This document shows positions 16,306-26,078 of a DNA stretch of 64,000 nucleotides, piece by piece. The stretch covers positions 1-64,000 of the forward strand of contig JAJECF010000191.1 of assembly GCA_022822125.1 (NCBI GenBank). Reading direction: 5' to 3'. The notes beneath the pieces are model-generated. The model worked only from the letters and a program-made list of their open reading frames with translations, did no database searches and was not told the DNA's origin. The position numbers were made by a program, and so were the translations under genes. How positions within the stretch are numbered: position 1 is the first letter of the stretch; each line of letters opens with the position of its first letter. The DNA is from Alphaproteobacteria bacterium. GTDB lineage: Bacteria > Pseudomonadota > Alphaproteobacteria > Bin95.

Positions 16306-19300
16306 CTATTCGGCGGCAGCTATTGTTCGTTTGCCGGGATTGCGGAGCGCTTCGAGATGCGCCTCCCGCTGTTTCTCCGCAGCTTCCAGATGGCGCAGCT
16401 TCACATGGCCGTAGCCACGGATATGCTCCGGCACGCTCGCCAGCCCGACGGCGGCGGAAATGGTATCCGGACCGAAGCGGCTGAGGACTTCTTCCATATC
16501 GATCTCGTATTGCGCGATCAGCGCGCGTTCGCGGCGGCGCTCCTCCGTCCGCCCGAACGGGTCGAAGGCCGTGCCGCGCAGGCCGCGCATAGCGGCGAGC
16601 AGCCGGAAGACATGTAGCATCCACGAGCCGAAGCGCATCTTGCGCGGCTCGCCGGTTACGGAATCCTTCCGGGCGAAGAGCGGCGGGGCCAGGTTGAACT
16701 CCAGCCGGTAGCTGCCCTCGAATTGGCGCTCGATCTGCTTGCGGAAATCCCCGGAGGCGTGGAGCCGGGCCACCTCATATTCGTCCTTGTAGGCCAACAG
16801 CTTGAAATAATAACGCGCAACCGCGTGGGAGAGCGGGCCGCCGCCTTCCACGCCCTCGGCCTCGCGCACCCGGTTCACAAGCGCCTTGTAACGCCCGGCA
16901 TAGGCGGCGTTCTGGTAGCCGGTCAAGAACGCGACCCTGCGGGCGACCGCATCGTCCAGGCTTTCCAGGACCGGGCGCTCGGGCCTTGCTTCCGCCGGAT
17001 AGGCGACCCGTTCGACGAAGGCGAGATCATGCGCCGCCCGCCGGCCCCAGTCGAACGCCGTCTTGTTCATCTCGACGGCGACGCCGTTGAGCTCGATAGC
17101 GTGCTCGATGGCCTCCGCGCCGACAGGGACGAGGCCCCTCTGATAGGCGAAGCCGGCCATGAACAGGTTGGAGCCGATGGCGTCGCCCAGAAGCGCGGTG
17201 GCGAGGCGGGTGGCGTCGATCATTTCCACGGCGTCGCCGCCGAGCGCCGCCTCGATGCGGGTGCGCAGCTCGTCCTCGGGGAAGGACATGTCGGGATTGC
17301 GCGCGAACTCGTTCGTATAGGTGCGATAGGTGTTGACGACCGCCCGGCTGGTGCCGCGCGCCAGCCGGGAGAGGGTGTCGATCTGGCTGGAGGTCACCAG
17401 GTCGCAGCCGATGAGCGCGCGGGCGCCGCCGAGGCCGATGCGCACGCTGTGCAGATCTTCAGCATTGTCGGCGATGCGCAGATGGCTCCAGACGGCGCCG
17501 CCCTTCTGGGCGAGGCCCGTCATGTCCATCACGGTGGCGGCCTTGCCCTCCAGATGCGCCGCCATGGCGAGCAGCGCGCCCACCGTGATGACGCCCGTGC
17601 CGCCGATACCGTCGATCATGATGGAATAGGGCTCGTCGGTTCCGGGCAGGTCCGGTTCCGGCAGGACCTCCAGCGGCCCCGGCGCCTTGCCGGCCGGCTT
17701 GCCCTTGCGCGGCTCGGCGTCATAGACCGTGACGAAGCTCGGGCAGAAGCCGTTCAGGCAGGAATAATCCTTGTTGCAGGCCGACTGGTCGATCATGCGC
17801 TTGCGGCCGAATTCGGTCTCGACCGGGATGACGGAGACGCAGTTCGACTTGACGCCGCAATCGCCGCAGCCTTCGCAGACGGCCGGGTTGATGAACATGC
17901 GTTTGGGCGGGTTCGGAAAGGCGCCGCGCTTGCGCCGCCGGCGCTTTTCCGCAGCGCAGGTCTGCACATAGACGAGGCCGGAAACGCCCTCGATCCCGCG
18001 CAGCGCGATCTGCACCTGGTTCATCTCCGAGCGGTGCTTGACCACGGTACCGGGCGCAAGGTCCCGCGCCTTTTCATAGGCTTCCGGCGTGTCGGTGACG
18101 AGATAGATCGGCTTCACGCCCTCGGCGGCAAGCTGCTGCGTCACCATTGCCGGCGACAGCGGCCCGTCCACCGGCTGCCCGCCGGTCATGGCGACGGCGT
18201 CGTTATAGAGCACCTTGTAGGTCATGTTGGCGCCCGACGCGACGGCGGCCCGCACCGCCAGGATGCCGGAATGGTAGTAGGTGCCGTCGCCGATATTCTG
18301 GAAGATATGCGGCGTCTCGACGAAATGGTGCAACCCGGCCCAGGTCGCGCCTTCCGCGCCCATATGGGTATAGGTCGCGGTCTTTTCCGGATCGACCCAT
18401 TGCGCCATGAAATGGCAGCCGATGCCCGAGAACGCCCGCGATCCGTCCGGCAGCCTGGTGCCGGAATTGTGCGGACAGCCGGAGCAGAAGGACGGCGTGC
18501 GCACCAGGCTCGGCTGGTTGCCTCCGGATTGGCGCGTCACATTCCGAATTGCTTCCAGGCGGGATTCGAAACGGCCGGTGTCGGTCACGCGGCCGAGACG
18601 CGAAAGGATTACCTCGGCAACTTCCTCCGGCTGCAACTCCTGGTGGGTCCGCAGCAATGCACGGCCAGCCTCGTCCGTCTTGCCGACAACGCGGGGCCGG
18701 CGGTCTGCGGGCGTGCTGTAAAGCAACTCCTTGATCTGCGGCTCGATCAGCCCGCGTTTTTCCTCGACGACGATGACCTCTTCCAGGCCCTCGCAGAACG
18801 CGCGCATGCCTTCCGGCTCTATCGGCCAGGACAGCGCCACCTTGTAAACCGAGAGCCCGAGTTCGCGCGCGGTCGCGTCGTCTATGCCGAGCGCCGAGAG
18901 GGCCTGCCTGGTATCGAGATAGGACTTGCCGGTGGTGACGATGCCGATTCGCCGCCCCGGCCCGCCGACGGTCACCCGGTCGAGCCGGTTCGCGCGCACG
19001 AAAGCCACCGCCGCCGGCAGCTTGACATGGTGCAGGCGTGGCTCCTGCTCCAGCCAATTGTCCGGCCAGCGGATATTGGCGCCGCCCTCCGGCATCTCGA
19101 AATCGGTCGGAAGCCGGATCTTCACACGGTCGGGGTCAATATCGACCGTCGCCGTGGAATCGACCGTGTCCGTCACGCAAATGAATCCCGCCCAAAGACC
19201 GGCATAGCGCGACAGGGCGAAGCCGTAGAGGCCGAAATCGAGAAATTCCTGGACGCCCGATGGATTCAGGATCGGCACCATCGCATCGACGAATGCGAAC

Positions 19301-19779
19301 TCGCTTTGATGCGCCGTCGTGGAGCTCTTGGCGACATGGTCGTCGCCGGCCAGCGCAATGACGCCGCCATGCGGATGCGTGCCGAACAGATTGGCGTGCT
19401 TGAGCGCATCGCCCGTGCGGTCCACGCCCGGTCCCTTGCCGTACCAGATGCCGAAGACGCCGTCATATCTGGCGTCGCCGAAAAAGCCCGACTGCTGCGT
19501 TCCCCAGACGGAAGTGGCGGCGAGGTCCTCATTGACGCCCGCCTTGAAGACGATGTGGTGGTCTTGAAGATGCTTGCGGGCGGCCCAGAGCTGCTGGTCG
19601 TAGCCGCCGAGGGGCGAGCCGCGATAGCCGGAAACGAAACCGGCGGTATCGAGGCCGGCGGCAAGGTCCCGGCGGCGCTGCACAAGCGGCAGCCGCACCA
19701 GGGCTTGGGCCCCGGTCAGCAGGACCCGTCCTTCGTCCAGTGTGTATTTGTCGTCCAGCTTGACTTGCGCAAGCGCCAT
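16306..19779 (-). CDS. Indolepyruvate ferredoxin oxidoreductase family, fused alpha-beta enzyme
   Basis: A 1157-residue cytoplasmic iron-sulfur enzyme oxidatively decarboxylating 2-oxo acids (aryl- or branched-chain) to acyl-CoA with ferredoxin as acceptor. In order: pyrimidine-binding ThDP domain from residue 1 (GYRGSPLGGYD near 51); a C-terminal ThDP domain with FCSGCPHNSG at 431-440 and the diphosphate region NIGDGTYYHSG near 495; ferredoxin-like Cys at C635, C638, C641 and C647, with a further Cys set in DQSACNKDYSCLNGFCPSF; a gamma/IorB-like domain from about 718 (IDGIGGTGVIT); then a C-terminal domain. The whole array is in one frame, the arrangement seen in many Proteobacteria. It likely serves aromatic or branched amino acid catabolism, in keeping with the neighbouring carboxylase and hydratases. 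Confidence 0.93.
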   Translation of the reverse strand: MALAQVKLDDKYTLDEGRVLLTGAQALVRLPLVQRRRDLAAGLDTAGFVSGYRGSPLGGYDQQLWAARKHLQDHHIVFKAGVNEDLAATSVWGTQQSGFFGDARYDGVFGIWYGKGPGVDRTGDALKHANLFGTHPHGGVIALAGDDHVAKSSTTAHQSEFAFVDAMVPILNPSGVQEFLDFGLYGFALSRYAGLWAGFICVTDTVDSTATVDIDPDRVKIRLPTDFEMPEGGANIRWPDNWLEQEPRLHHVKLPAAVAFVRANRLDRVTVGGPGRRIGIVTTGKSYLDTRQALSALGIDDATARELGLSVYKVALSWPIEPEGMRAFCEGLEEVIVVEEKRGLIEPQIKELLYSTPADRRPRVVGKTDEAGRALLRTHQELQPEEVAEVILSRLGRVTDTGRFESRLEAIRNVTRQSGGNQPSLVRTPSFCSGCPHNSGTRLPDGSRAFSGIGCHFMAQWVDPEKTATYTHMGAEGATWAGLHHFVETPHIFQNIGDGTYYHSGILAVRAAVASGANMTYKVLYNDAVAMTGGQPVDGPLSPAMVTQQLAAEGVKPIYLVTDTPEAYEKARDLAPGTVVKHRSEMNQVQIALRGIEGVSGLVYVQTCAAEKRRRRKRGAFPNPPKRMFINPAVCEGCGDCGVKSNCVSVIPVETEFGRKRMIDQSACNKDYSCLNGFCPSFVTVYDAEPRKGKPAGKAPGPLEVLPEPDLPGTDEPYSIMIDGIGGTGVITVGALLAMAAHLEGKAATVMDMTGLAQKGGAVWSHLRIADNAEDLHSVRIGLGGARALIGCDLVTSSQIDTLSRLARGTSRAVVNTYRTYTNEFARNPDMSFPEDELRTRIEAALGGDAVEMIDATRLATALLGDAIGSNLFMAGFAYQRGLVPVGAEAIEHAIELNGVAVEMNKTAFDWGRRAAHDLAFVERVAYPAEARPERPVLESLDDAVARRVAFLTGYQNAAYAGRYKALVNRVREAEGVEGGGPLSHAVARYYFKLLAYKDEYEVARLHASGDFRKQIERQFEGSYRLEFNLAPPLFARKDSVTGEPRKMRFGSWMLHVFRLLAAMRGLRGTAFDPFGRTEERRRERALIAQYEIDMEEVLSRFGPDTISAAVGLASVPEHIRGYGHVKLRHLEAAEKQREAHLEALRNPGKRTIAAAE

Positions 19780-19860
19780 ATCGGGCTCCTGGGGCCAAGA
19801 CCCGTCTGTCGGGCCACGCCCCGATTATCTATGATGAGGCGGCCTTTCGTCCATGGGCCC

Positions 19861-20979
19861 CTATTCGGCGTCGGGCCGGGTTCGGGCCCAGCTTTCCTTG
19901 ATGACGGTCAGCAGATGGCGCTCGCGCACCGTGTCTATCGATGCGGACACGGTCATGCCCGCCCGCAGCGGCAGCACGCCGGACCGTTCCTGAAGCTTCA
20001 GGCGCACCGGCAGGCGCTGCACCACCTTGACCCAATTGCCGGTCGCGTTCTGGGGCGGCAGCACCGCGAATTCCGCGCCCGTCGCGGGGCTGATGCTTTC
20101 CACGACCGCGTTCCACAGCACGTCCGGATAGGCATCGACCACGATCGTGGCCTTCTGGCCGACGCGGACATGGGTGAGTTCCGTCTCCTTGAGATTGGCT
20201 TCGACCCAGGGCTGCCGTTCGGCGATGATGGAGAATACCGGCTTGCCCGACTCCACATATTCGCCAGCCTGCAATTTGACATTGCTGACAATCCCGCCGA
20301 CCGCGGCGCGCACGACCGTGCGTTCGAGGTCCAGCCGGGCCGCATCGCGCAGCGATTCCTTCTCCCGATACATCGGATGGCTCTCGACCGGCGTGTCGAG
20401 CGCCCCGCCGAGCTCCGTCAACACCCGGCCCATCCGCTTCCGGGCAACCTCCGCCTGCTTGCGAACCACCTCCGTCCGCTGCCGGGCGACCGCCAGATCG
20501 TGCTCCGCAGCTTCCAGCCTGACGCGGGTCGTTGCGCCCCGGCGCTGCAGATTGCGCAAGCGCTTTACCTGCATCCGGTGGTAGCGAACGGCCTCGAGCG
20601 CTTCGCGCCGCTCGCCTTCCGTTACCTCTAATTCGCTTGCAGCGACATCGTATTCGGCCCGGAGGCTGCGCAGATCGTCGCGCACCATGCCCAGTTCCGC
20701 CTCGGTGCGCGCCAGGCGAATCTCGACGGGGACCGGGTCGATCCGGAAAAGGAGGTCTCCGGACCGGACTTCCTCATGGTCGCGCACGGCGACTTCCACG
20801 ACCCGCCCTTCGATATCGGCGCTGACTTGGACGATGTCGTTCTTCACATAGGCGTTCTCGGTCGTCACATAGCGACCGCCGGTGAGATAGACATAGGCTC
20901 CGACCGCTATCGCGGCGAGCGGAACCACGATCAGCAGGAACAGGCGGGTCAGGGCCCGGCTTACGCGGCGCAAACTCAT
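19861..20979 (-). CDS. HlyD/EmrA-family periplasmic adaptor
   Basis: A 372-residue membrane-fusion protein. One N-terminal transmembrane helix (about residues 11-31) is followed by RYVTTENAYVKNDIVQVSADIEGRV, the EmrA-type biotinyl-lipoyl start, a long coiled-coil hairpin (about 90-190) and the beta-barrel region with GQKATIVVDAYPD. Such adaptors link an inner-membrane MFS pump to an outer-membrane channel for drug efflux. The ATG overlaps the marR stop (ATGA). No MFS pump follows; the next gene downstream is the oxidoreductase. The pump partner must be elsewhere. Confidence 0.9.
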   Translation of the reverse strand: MSLRRVSRALTRLFLLIVVPLAAIAVGAYVYLTGGRYVTTENAYVKNDIVQVSADIEGRVVEVAVRDHEEVRSGDLLFRIDPVPVEIRLARTEAELGMVRDDLRSLRAEYDVAASELEVTEGERREALEAVRYHRMQVKRLRNLQRRGATTRVRLEAAEHDLAVARQRTEVVRKQAEVARKRMGRVLTELGGALDTPVESHPMYREKESLRDAARLDLERTVVRAAVGGIVSNVKLQAGEYVESGKPVFSIIAERQPWVEANLKETELTHVRVGQKATIVVDAYPDVLWNAVVESISPATGAEFAVLPPQNATGNWVKVVQRLPVRLKLQERSGVLPLRAGMTVSASIDTVRERHLLTVIKESWARTRPDAE

Positions 20980-21455
20980 TGGGCTGCCATTTGTCTGTCG
21001 GCCGCGCTGGCGGCCTGGTTACTGGTCTGGAGCATTTCCTGCAAACGGGCCTTGACGGTAATCAGCAGTTCGACGGCCTTGTCGCGCTCGGCCTCTTCAA
21101 GGTCGCCCAGGGCTTCGTGGATCGTCTGGCGCGCGATCCGTCGCATGGTGCGTTCGATCGCCTCAGCTTCGGGCGTCAGGTGTATCCGCTTGACGCGACG
21201 GTCCGCCGGGTCCGCTTCCCGCACCACGAAGCCGTTGTCCTCGAGCCGGTCGATCAGGCGTCCGGCGGAGCCCTTCTCCATCTCCATGGTCTCGGCCAGT
21301 TCCGACTGCGTGCAGCCGGGCTGGCGGTAAATCCGGGTGAGCGCCAGCCATTGCGAACGCGTCAGGCCGAAATCCCGCACTCGGCGGTCGAATTCGGTGC
21401 GCAGCAAGCGGGCCACATCGGAGACCAGAAAGCCGAAATAGCGTTCGTCTTCCAT
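20976..21455 (-). CDS. MarR-family transcriptional regulator
   Basis: A 159-residue winged-helix regulator. The HTH region reads LTRSQWLALTRIYRQPGCTQSELAETMEMEKGSAG, followed by LIDRLEDNGFVVREADPADRRVKRIHLT, which is the standard MarR wing. It is the first gene of a coupled pair with the EmrA-like adaptor and is likely to repress its own operon through the inverted repeat at 21478-21519, with release by a phenolic or lipophilic ligand. The ligand is inferred from the family and not visible here. Confidence 0.92.
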   Translation of the reverse strand: MEDERYFGFLVSDVARLLRTEFDRRVRDFGLTRSQWLALTRIYRQPGCTQSELAETMEMEKGSAGRLIDRLEDNGFVVREADPADRRVKRIHLTPEAEAIERTMRRIARQTIHEALGDLEEAERDKAVELLITVKARLQEMLQTSNQAASAADRQMAAQ

Positions 21456-21477
21456 GTGAATGAAAACTCGAATTTGG

Positions 21478-21519
21478 TTGACTAGGCGACTTTATGCAAA
21501 GATATGGTCGCCCAGGCAA
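21478..21519 (-). promoter_or_regulatory. Putative MarR operator overlapping marR-emrA promoter
   Basis: An imperfect inverted repeat, TTGACTAGGCGAC (21478-21490) against GTCGCCCAGGCAA (21507-21519), with a 16-bp spacer, lies 23 bp upstream of the marR start. On the minus strand the same stretch reads as a sigma-70-like promoter: TTGCCT (21519-21514), 17 bp, then CATAAA. A repressor on the repeat would cover both elements, which fits MarR autoregulation. The site is read from sequence only. Confidence 0.5.
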
Positions 21520-21582
21520 CGAAGTCAAGGCTTCAATTCGAAACGCCTCGCGTCGAAACGCCCCGCCCGGATTTGGGAAACC

Positions 21583-22536
21583 TCACGCGCCGCCGCAGGC
21601 GCCACCGCCCAGCACGCAGAATCTGGCGCAATGCACATGGTTGAGGGGCACCGATCCCATGGCCTCCGACAACGTTTCGCCCAGTTCGAAGCGCGGGTCG
21701 TAAGGCAGGAGAGTGCAGGCGACGACGACCGGTCTCGTCGCGCCCCGGCGCTTCACGACCATGCGGGAAGACGAGCACATGATATCCGAGGGCGACTTGC
21801 CGAGCGTCGCCCAGCAGGTGGAGCTGATCTCCGGCACGGAGGCGCCTTCATCCATTTCGGGAAAAAGCGTCAATGCTATCGGGTCAGTGGCGTTGCAAGC
21901 CAGGCCCAGCCGGGCGAAGAGACGCTCATAGCCCGCGCGCGCGGAGGTCTCGTCCTCTCCCCAGCAGGTTCGGCCCGCGACTTCCGGCGCGAAGCCGTGT
22001 TCGTCGAGCCAGCGCAGCCCGGCCAGGGTCGGGGCCCAGCTTCGCGTGCCGCGCTCGGTCTCGTGCAAGGCCTCGGTATAGTGGTCCAGCGAGACCCGCA
22101 CGCGGAGCCGCCCGCCGTGGCGGGCCCGGAGTTCCAGTAATGCCTTGCCGTGCTTCATCATCGGGCGCATGGCGTTGGTCAGCGTCAGGGTCTCGAAGCC
22201 GCGTTCGAGCGCATCCGCCAGCATCGCCGTAAAGTCCGGATTCATGAACGGCTCGCCGCCGGTGAAGCCTATTGCGCGCGTGCCGGCGTCCATGCTGGCG
22301 ATCTCGTCCAGATAGACCGCGACCTCATCGGCGCGGATATAGGCGATCCGGTCGTTGCGAGGGCTCGACTCGATATAGCAATTGCGGCAGGCGAGGTTGC
22401 AGAGCGTCCCCGTATTAATCCACAGGGTCTCCAGCCGGCGCAGCGCAACCCTTGCGCGGCGGCTGCCGTCCGCAGTGAAGTCGGGGTCCTGGAATTTCCC
22501 GCCGCCCGTTGCGCTCAACGGCGCCGAATCCGGCAT
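21583..22536 (-). CDS. Radical SAM protein, CxxxCxxC with C-terminal Cys cluster
   Basis: A 317-residue radical SAM enzyme. The 4Fe-4S/SAM motif reads CNLACRNCY near residue 46 and the GGEP-like loop reads FTGGEPFMNP. A C-terminal region with CWATLG, IMCSSSRM, VVACTLL and HCARFCVLGGGACGG holds many Cys, suggesting an auxiliary cluster of the SPASM kind. Substrate unknown; no precursor peptide is evident beside it. It is convergent with nothing and lies upstream of the peroxiredoxin on the other strand, 141 bp apart. Confidence 0.88.
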   Translation of the reverse strand: MPDSAPLSATGGGKFQDPDFTADGSRRARVALRRLETLWINTGTLCNLACRNCYIESSPRNDRIAYIRADEVAVYLDEIASMDAGTRAIGFTGGEPFMNPDFTAMLADALERGFETLTLTNAMRPMMKHGKALLELRARHGGRLRVRVSLDHYTEALHETERGTRSWAPTLAGLRWLDEHGFAPEVAGRTCWGEDETSARAGYERLFARLGLACNATDPIALTLFPEMDEGASVPEISSTCWATLGKSPSDIMCSSSRMVVKRRGATRPVVVACTLLPYDPRFELGETLSEAMGSVPLNHVHCARFCVLGGGACGGA

Positions 22537-22677
22537 GAACGCCTCCGGCCGTATCGACCCCGGTGTTATAGAAGACCGGCTGCCATCCGGTCCAGTTCGG
22601 CCTTGCTACAATCCTTCTGCCTTGCGCCTGCGCGGCCGGTTCCTATGGTGCGCCATCCGATACGAGGAGTGACTGAC

Positions 22678-23160
22678 ATGACAATTACGCAGGGAGACAA
22701 GGTTCCGGCCGCGACCTTGAAGGAGATGACCGACGGCGGACCGCAAAGCGTCGAAACCGGGGACCTTTTCGGCGGCAGGAAGGTTGTGGCCTTTTGCGTG
22801 CCGGGCGCCTTCACGCCGACCTGCTCAGCCAAGCACCTGCCGGGGTTTGTGGAAAAGGCTGACGCCATCCGCGCGAAGGGCGTGGACGACATCGTTTGCC
22901 TTGCGGTCAACGACCCCTTCGTCATGGGCGCTTGGGGCGACCAGCAGGGCGCAGCCGGCAAGGTCCGGATGCTCGCCGACGGCAGCGGCGACCTCGCAAG
23001 GTCAATGGGGGTCGAGCTGGACCTTAGCGCGCTCGGACTCGGCGTGCGGGCACGCCGCTATTCGATGATTGTCGAGGACGGCACGGTGACGCGCCTGAAC
23101 CTAGAGGACGGCGGCGCCTTCGAGGTTTCCAGCGCCGAGAAAATTCTCGAGCAGCTTTAG
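22678..23160 (+). CDS. Peroxiredoxin (Prx5/AhpE-like, PGAFTPTC type)
   Basis: A 160-residue cytoplasmic peroxidase. It begins with [12 protein letters not shown] and carries the peroxidatic Cys in [17 protein letters not shown] near residue 49. The segment [12 protein letters not shown] and the C-terminal RYSMIVEDG also fit Prx5-type proteins. The active site is Cys, not selenocysteine. The ATG at 22678 follows GAGGAG at about 22664; the longer upstream reading is not coding. The stop overlaps rnhA by 4 bases on the other strand. Confidence 0.93.
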   Translation: MTITQGDKVPAATLKEMTDGGPQSVETGDLFGGRKVVAFCVPGAFTPTCSAKHLPGFVEKADAIRAKGVDDIVCLAVNDPFVMGAWGDQQGAAGKVRMLADGSGDLARSMGVELDLSALGLGVRARRYSMIVEDGTVTRLNLEDGGAFEVSSAEKILEQL

Positions 23161-23600
23161 CATTCTTCGCCCTCGCGCTTGGCCTGTCGCCGCGCGAGGG
23201 CGTCGACACGCTCGTTTTCGGCGTGGCCGGCATGGCCGCGGACCCAGATCCACTCGATTTCATGGCGGGCCGCCGCCGCGTCGAGCCGCCGCCAGAGGTC
23301 GATATTCTTCACCGGCTTTTTCGCCGCAGTGCGCCAACCGTTGCGCTTCCATACCGGCAGCCAGGACCGGATGCCGTCCATGACATAGCGGCTGTCCGTA
23401 ACCAGCCGCACCGAGCAAGGCCGGGCGAGGGCCTCGAGGCCGGCGATGGCCGCCATCAACTCCATGCGATTGTTCGTTGTATGCCGGGCGCCGCCGACCA
23501 GTTCCGATTCATGCGCGCCGTAGCGCAGCAGCGCCGCCCAGCCGCCGGGGCCCGGATTGCCGAGACAGGCGCCGTCGGTGAAGATTTCAACCCCGGTCAC
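23157..23600 (-). CDS. rnhA: Ribonuclease HI
   Basis: A 147-residue enzyme cutting RNA in RNA-DNA hybrids, for removal of primers and R-loops. The DEDD catalytic set is visible: [33 protein letters not shown] and ENERVDALA, with the basic protrusion [16 protein letters not shown]. The GTG start overlaps the thrB stop (GTGA, 23597-23600), in the ispH-thrB-rnhA order usual in Alphaproteobacteria. Confidence 0.95.
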   Translation of the reverse strand: MTGVEIFTDGACLGNPGPGGWAALLRYGAHESELVGGARHTTNNRMELMAAIAGLEALARPCSVRLVTDSRYVMDGIRSWLPVWKRNGWRTAAKKPVKNIDLWRRLDAAAARHEIEWIWVRGHAGHAENERVDALARRQAKREGEEC

Positions 23601-24514
23601 GACAGGCCGTCCAGCTTGCGCAGATATTCGAGCGGGTCCTTCGGGGTCATCAGTGCGGCAGGCGCCGGATAGAGCCAGTCGTAAAGCCGGGTCAGAAGGA
23701 AGCGGAGCGCCGCGCCCCGCCTTAGCGCCGGCAATGCGCGCAGTTCGGCGGCTTCAAGCGGCCGGGCGGTTTCGTAGCCTTTCTCCATCTCGGCAGCGGC
23801 GCGGGTGTCGAAACGCCCCTCCGGGTCCATCGCCCACGCGACCTGGGCAATGGCAAGGTCGTAGGCGAACGCATCCGTGCATGCGAAATAGAAATCGTAA
23901 ATTCCCGAGACGGCGCCGCCCCGAAACACCGCATTGTCCGGAAAGAGATCGGCATGAATGGCGCCGCCGGGCAGCCCCTCGGGCCAGATCCCGGAGAGGT
24001 CCTTCAATGTATCGGCGATGCGTGCGGCCAGGCCGGGGCCAACCTCGTCGGCGCGTCCGGATGTCAACGCGGCGAGACGGCGCCAGCCTTGCGGCCCCAA
24101 ATCATTGGGCCGCGCCGCCCGGAACCCGGTTCCCGCAAGGTGAAGCCGAGCCAGCGCTTCGCCGATGGCACGGAACGCGCCGGGGCCCCGTTCTCCCTCC
24201 AGAAACGTCACGATCAGCGCTGTCCGCCCGGCCAGCGGCGCCAGGCTGGCACCGTCCTTGCGACGCATCGGGGAAGGGCAGGGAACGCCGCGGGCGGACA
24301 GATAGTCCATCAGCGCGACGAAGAACGGCAGGTCCGCCGGATCGATGCGGTTCTCGAACAAGGTCAATACATAACGGCCCGAAGATGTTTCGAGCAGATA
24401 ATTCGTGTTGTCGATTCCCTCCGGTATGGGTTCGAAGCGTTGCAGGCCGCCCAGCCGGTACTCGGCCAGGAAACGCTCCAGTGCGGCTTCGCCGACCGGC
24501 GTATAGACGGCCAT
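23597..24514 (-). CDS. thrB: Homoserine kinase (ThrB2, phosphotransferase fold)
   Basis: A 305-residue enzyme phosphorylating homoserine in threonine biosynthesis. It is the protein-kinase-like (APH-fold) form found in Alphaproteobacteria, not the GHMP form. It begins [18 protein letters not shown], and has [11 protein letters not shown], the catalytic [12 protein letters not shown] loop and [17 protein letters not shown]. It lies 6 bp after ispH and overlaps rnhA, and both neighbours are the usual partners. Confidence 0.93.
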   Translation of the reverse strand: MAVYTPVGEAALERFLAEYRLGGLQRFEPIPEGIDNTNYLLETSSGRYVLTLFENRIDPADLPFFVALMDYLSARGVPCPSPMRRKDGASLAPLAGRTALIVTFLEGERGPGAFRAIGEALARLHLAGTGFRAARPNDLGPQGWRRLAALTSGRADEVGPGLAARIADTLKDLSGIWPEGLPGGAIHADLFPDNAVFRGGAVSGIYDFYFACTDAFAYDLAIAQVAWAMDPEGRFDTRAAAEMEKGYETARPLEAAELRALPALRRGAALRFLLTRLYDWLYPAPAALMTPKDPLEYLRKLDGLS

Positions 24515-24520
24515 TCGGAA

Positions 24521-25471
24521 TCAGGCCGCCAATCCACGCGGCAGCTTGAATTTCACGGTTTCAAGCGTGTCGACCCAATCTTCGACCGTCACGTCGAAGC
24601 GTTCGCGGCAGGCTTGTACCACTTCTTCGACAAGCGCTTCCGGCGCCGATGCGCCTGCGGTGACCGTGAGCACCCGGATATCCGCCAACGCATCCCAGTC
24701 TATCTGCGCCACGCCGTCGGCAAGAAAGGCGCGCCGGCAACCGGCAGCCTTCGCGACCTCGACCAGCCGATTGGAATTCGAAGAGTTACGTGAACCGATA
24801 ACGATTACGGCGTCCGCGCCGGGCACAGCGGCCTTGACGGCAGCCTGCCGATTGGTCGTGGCATAGCAGATGTCTTCCCGCTTCGGCTCATGAAGACCGG
24901 GAAACCGCGAGCGCAACGCCTCTATGATTTCGGCGGTATCGTCCACCGAAAGCGTGGTCTGGGTGACATAGGCAAGTTCGCGTCCCGCCGGCGGTTCGAC
25001 CCGCCGCGCATCCTGAACGGTCTGGATCAATTCGATGGCGCCGCCCGGCAATTGGCCCATCGTACCCACAACCTCGGGATGGCCGGCATGGCCGATCAGG
25101 AAGATGTGCCGCTTTGCCGCGAAATGCCGCTCCGCCTCGCGATGGATCTTGCTGACCAGCGGGCACGTGGCGTCGATGTAGTGCAGCGCCCGCCGTCCGG
25201 CCTCCTCCGGGACGGATTTCGGCACGCCATGCGCCGAAAAAATGACAGGCGCATCGTCCGGAACCTCATTCAGCTCCTCGACGAAAACGGCGCCTTTTTC
25301 CTCCAGCGTCTTCACAACGGAACGGTTATGGACGATTTCATGGCGCACATAGACGGGGGCACCATACCGCTCCAGCGCCGCCTCGACGATCCGGATCGCG
25401 CGAACCACGCCGGCGCAAAAGCCACGCGGACCGACGAGGCGAACCGTGACTGCCGGTTTCTCGCTTGTCAT
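24521..25471 (-). CDS. ispH: 4-hydroxy-3-methylbut-2-enyl diphosphate reductase
   Basis: A 316-residue iron-sulfur enzyme giving IPP and DMAPP in the last step of the MEP isoprenoid pathway. Conserved segments: [13 protein letters not shown] with the first cluster Cys, [23 protein letters not shown] with the second Cys, [25 protein letters not shown] with the third Cys, and [11 protein letters not shown]. Full length. It heads the ispH-thrB-rnhA operon. Confidence 0.96.
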   Translation of the reverse strand: MTSEKPAVTVRLVGPRGFCAGVVRAIRIVEAALERYGAPVYVRHEIVHNRSVVKTLEEKGAVFVEELNEVPDDAPVIFSAHGVPKSVPEEAGRRALHYIDATCPLVSKIHREAERHFAAKRHIFLIGHAGHPEVVGTMGQLPGGAIELIQTVQDARRVEPPAGRELAYVTQTTLSVDDTAEIIEALRSRFPGLHEPKREDICYATTNRQAAVKAAVPGADAVIVIGSRNSSNSNRLVEVAKAAGCRRAFLADGVAQIDWDALADIRVLTVTAGASAPEALVEEVVQACRERFDVTVEDWVDTLETVKFKLPRGLAA

Positions 25472-25547
25472 TGTGCGTGTCTCCGGTCCGTTCTAAGGTC
25501 CGTCAAGTGCGTGGCGCACAGCCGAAACCTAACGCAGAGGGCAGTCG

Positions 25548-26078
25548 ATGGCGAGGGGATTTGCGGCCGGAGCCGCAGCGTCGATCGCGGCACTTTCGTT
25601 GTTGGCGGGTTGTTCGGGGTTCGGTGGATCGTCGGCCGCCTGTCCGACAGTCGGCGCGATCCACGATGCAAGACAGCTGACAAGATTCGCAAGCGGCGGG
25701 AGCGATCTGACGGATATCGAGTTCGAAGCGCAGGTCGGAGCCATTGCGGCGGAATGCGACTTCGACAGCGATTCGAGAATGGGCTCGATCGATCTCGACA
25801 TCGTTTTCCGCACGCAGCGCGGTCCCGCGAGTTCCGCAGCCGAACATAAATTCGGCTATTTCGTCGCGGTGGTCGATCCTGACGGCGGCGTGGCGGCCCG
25901 GACTCCGTTTTCGGTGCAGGTCTCGTTCGACGGAAGCGGGACGGAAGCCGCAAAGTCGGAACGCCTGACCCTGGATATCCCGGTCAGGGAGAACACATCG
26001 CTGACCGCTTACCGCATCTATGTCGGGATGCAATTGACGAAGGAACAGTTCGAACGCAATGTCGCAGGCCGTCGTTAG
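25548..26078 (+). CDS. Predicted lipoprotein, unknown function
   Basis: A 176-residue protein with a lipoprotein signal peptide. The lipobox LLAGC is near residue 22, so it is likely anchored after cleavage at Cys. The rest is mixed with short predicted beta strands (IEFEAQVGAI, GSIDLDIVF, FGYFVAVVD, SVQVSFDG) and two Cys (SAACPTV, AAECDF). I recognise no named domain. It is divergent from ispH with a 76-bp gap and its stop overlaps the MntR-fusion gene by 4 bases on the opposite strand. Confidence 0.75.
   Translation: MARGFAAGAAASIAALSLLAGCSGFGGSSAACPTVGAIHDARQLTRFASGGSDLTDIEFEAQVGAIAAECDFDSDSRMGSIDLDIVFRTQRGPASSAAEHKFGYFVAVVDPDGGVAARTPFSVQVSFDGSGTEAAKSERLTLDIPVRENTSLTAYRIYVGMQLTKEQFERNVAGRR

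Noticed and set aside
16723..20631. A very long plus-strand open frame (1302 codons)
   Set aside because: It is the mirror of the fused ferredoxin oxidoreductase and the EmrA gene on the minus strand. Its predicted protein is Arg/Asp/Gly-rich without any family motif, which is typical of antisense frames in GC-rich DNA.
22678..23160. The peroxiredoxin as a second selenoprotein
   Set aside because: The peroxidatic position is a normal Cys codon and there is no in-frame TGA.
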